Assembly: GCF_900497595.1 (NCBI RefSeq)
Contig: NZ_UFQO01000001.1
Span: forward strand, 124,001-188,000
Direction: 5' to 3'
From: Treponema pectinovorum
GTDB lineage: Bacteria > Spirochaetota > Spirochaetia > Treponematales > Treponemataceae
DNA: 64,000 bases
In this document: piece after piece, positions 63,330 to 64,000 of the stretch
How positions within the stretch are numbered: position 1 is the stretch's first letter
Layout: each line of letters begins with the position of its first letter
Notes under the pieces: model-generated
Seen by the model: only the letters and a program-made list of their open reading frames with translations
Database searches by the model: none
Told to the model about the DNA's origin: nothing
Position numbers and translations under genes: made by a program

Positions 63330-64000
63330 ATGTTAAAGGTTAAGCAGCTCTTTGAAAAAAAAGTCTATCTTGAATCAAAACGAAAATCACAATTGATTGC
63401 TTTTTGTAACGCTCTAAAAATCAATTTTAGTGATTTAATTCTTTTGGATCAGGCTTTTCATCACCGCTCATATTCAAATGAAGAACACGGTCAAAGGCAT
63501 TTAAATAATGAAAGGCTTGAATTTTTGGGTGACAGCGTACTTGGGATGGTTACAGCTTCTTTTTTGTATGAAGATATGAAAAATCAGCAGGAAGGTGAGC
63601 TTTCAAAGACAAAAAGCGTCGTTGTTTCTGAAAAAATCCTTGCACCCATAGCGAGAAACATTGGAATCGATAAGATGTTGGTTTTAGGGAAAGGAGAAGA
63701 ATTAAGTGGTGGACGAAACAAAGATGCTATTTTGGCAGATGCTTTGGAAGCACTTATAGGAGCATATTATTTAGATCGGGGGTTTGATTCGGTAAAAAAA
63801 CTTGTGCTTTCCTTCATAGTTCCTGAGATAAAAAAAGTTCAAGAAAATAAGGGACAAAAGGATTATAAGACTTTGTTGCAGGAATATTCCCAAAAAAGAT
63901 TTAAAACTTGCCCAGTGTATCAACTTGTAAAAAAAACAGGACCGGATCACGATAGAGTTTTTTGGGTGAGTGTAGTTTTTGATGATAGGACTTTTGGTCC
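63330..64000 (+). CDS. rnc: Ribonuclease III, 5' part (continues past window)
   Basis: The frame is open to the window end (about 223 residues). The catalytic signature NNERLEFLGDSVLGMV and the second acidic site KDAILADALEALIGAYYLDR are intact. The start of the dsRNA-binding domain (KDYKTLLQEYSQKRFKTCPV) is visible. RNase III processes rRNA and, in type II CRISPR systems, commonly trims tracrRNA:crRNA duplexes, so it may serve the locus at 6-14 kb. AGGATG lies some way upstream of the ATG. Confidence 0.95.
   Translation, partial: MLKVKQLFEKKVYLESKRKSQLIAFCNALKINFSDLILLDQAFHHRSYSNEEHGQRHLNNERLEFLGDSVLGMVTASFLYEDMKNQQEGELSKTKSVVVSEKILAPIARNIGIDKMLVLGKGEELSGGRNKDAILADALEALIGAYYLDRGFDSVKKLVLSFIVPEIKKVQENKGQKDYKTLLQEYSQKRFKTCPVYQLVKKTGPDHDRVFWVSVVFDDRTFG

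Overview
The window reads as an AT-rich spirochaete chromosome, most likely a host-associated Treponema. Evidence for this is a P83/100-family antigen, ankyrin, TPR and beta-propeller periplasmic proteins of treponemal type, and the housekeeping run rpsB-tsf / frr-uppS-cdsA-dxr-rseP. The species cannot be named from the sequence alone.

Layout. Positions 1-1902 hold the end of a YicC-type RNase gene, a cytidylate-kinase-like gene and an unknown gene. Positions 1.9-5.3 kb are accessory: a small membrane peptide, a ladder of 23-bp dyad repeats, a frameshifted SUMF1-fold lipoprotein gene and a chimeric membrane/ABC gene remnant. Positions 5.9-14.0 kb are a complete type II-C CRISPR-Cas locus: a 41-repeat array, cas2, cas1 and cas9 on the minus strand, and a tracrRNA on the plus strand divergent from cas9, with promoter, 17-bp anti-repeat, nexus and terminator. 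Positions 14.0-18.6 kb are a graveyard of lipoprotein and prophage pieces. They include a decayed invertible tail-fibre cassette: two convergent alternative tips bounded by 23-bp inverted repeats, an adjacent serine-invertase pseudogene, and an IS982-type element inside one tip. A two-component remnant (truncated kinase, intact regulator) follows.

Positions 19.8-32.0 kb are mostly core genes: leuCD, a 2-hydroxyacid dehydrogenase, rlmN, rsmD, rpsF-ssb-rpsR-rplI and dnaB, with TPR and ankyrin genes among them. Positions 32.1-43.2 kb hold the most striking gene: a 3,064-residue secreted coiled-coil protein ending in a HExxH-like motif and an NlpC/P60-like Cys/His domain. It overlaps by 4 bp a lipoprotein gene that could be its partner or immunity protein, and degraded small genes follow. 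Positions 43.3-64.0 kb return to chromosome-core content: P83/100, beta-propellers, an RlmD-like methyltransferase, an aminotransferase, glgA, the isoprenoid/phospholipid/translation operons, maf, tRNA-Arg(CCG), coaD, rpmF, acpP and the start of rnc.

The strongest candidates for something undescribed are the giant toxin-like protein with its overlapping lipoprotein, and the tail-fibre inversion cassette, whose IS-interrupted tip can be rejoined in frame by hand. Other notable observations are a paired set of spacers that track a conserved phage peptide, and a recurrent promoter layout that implies leaderless mRNAs. All calls come from reading the sequence; no database search was possible.
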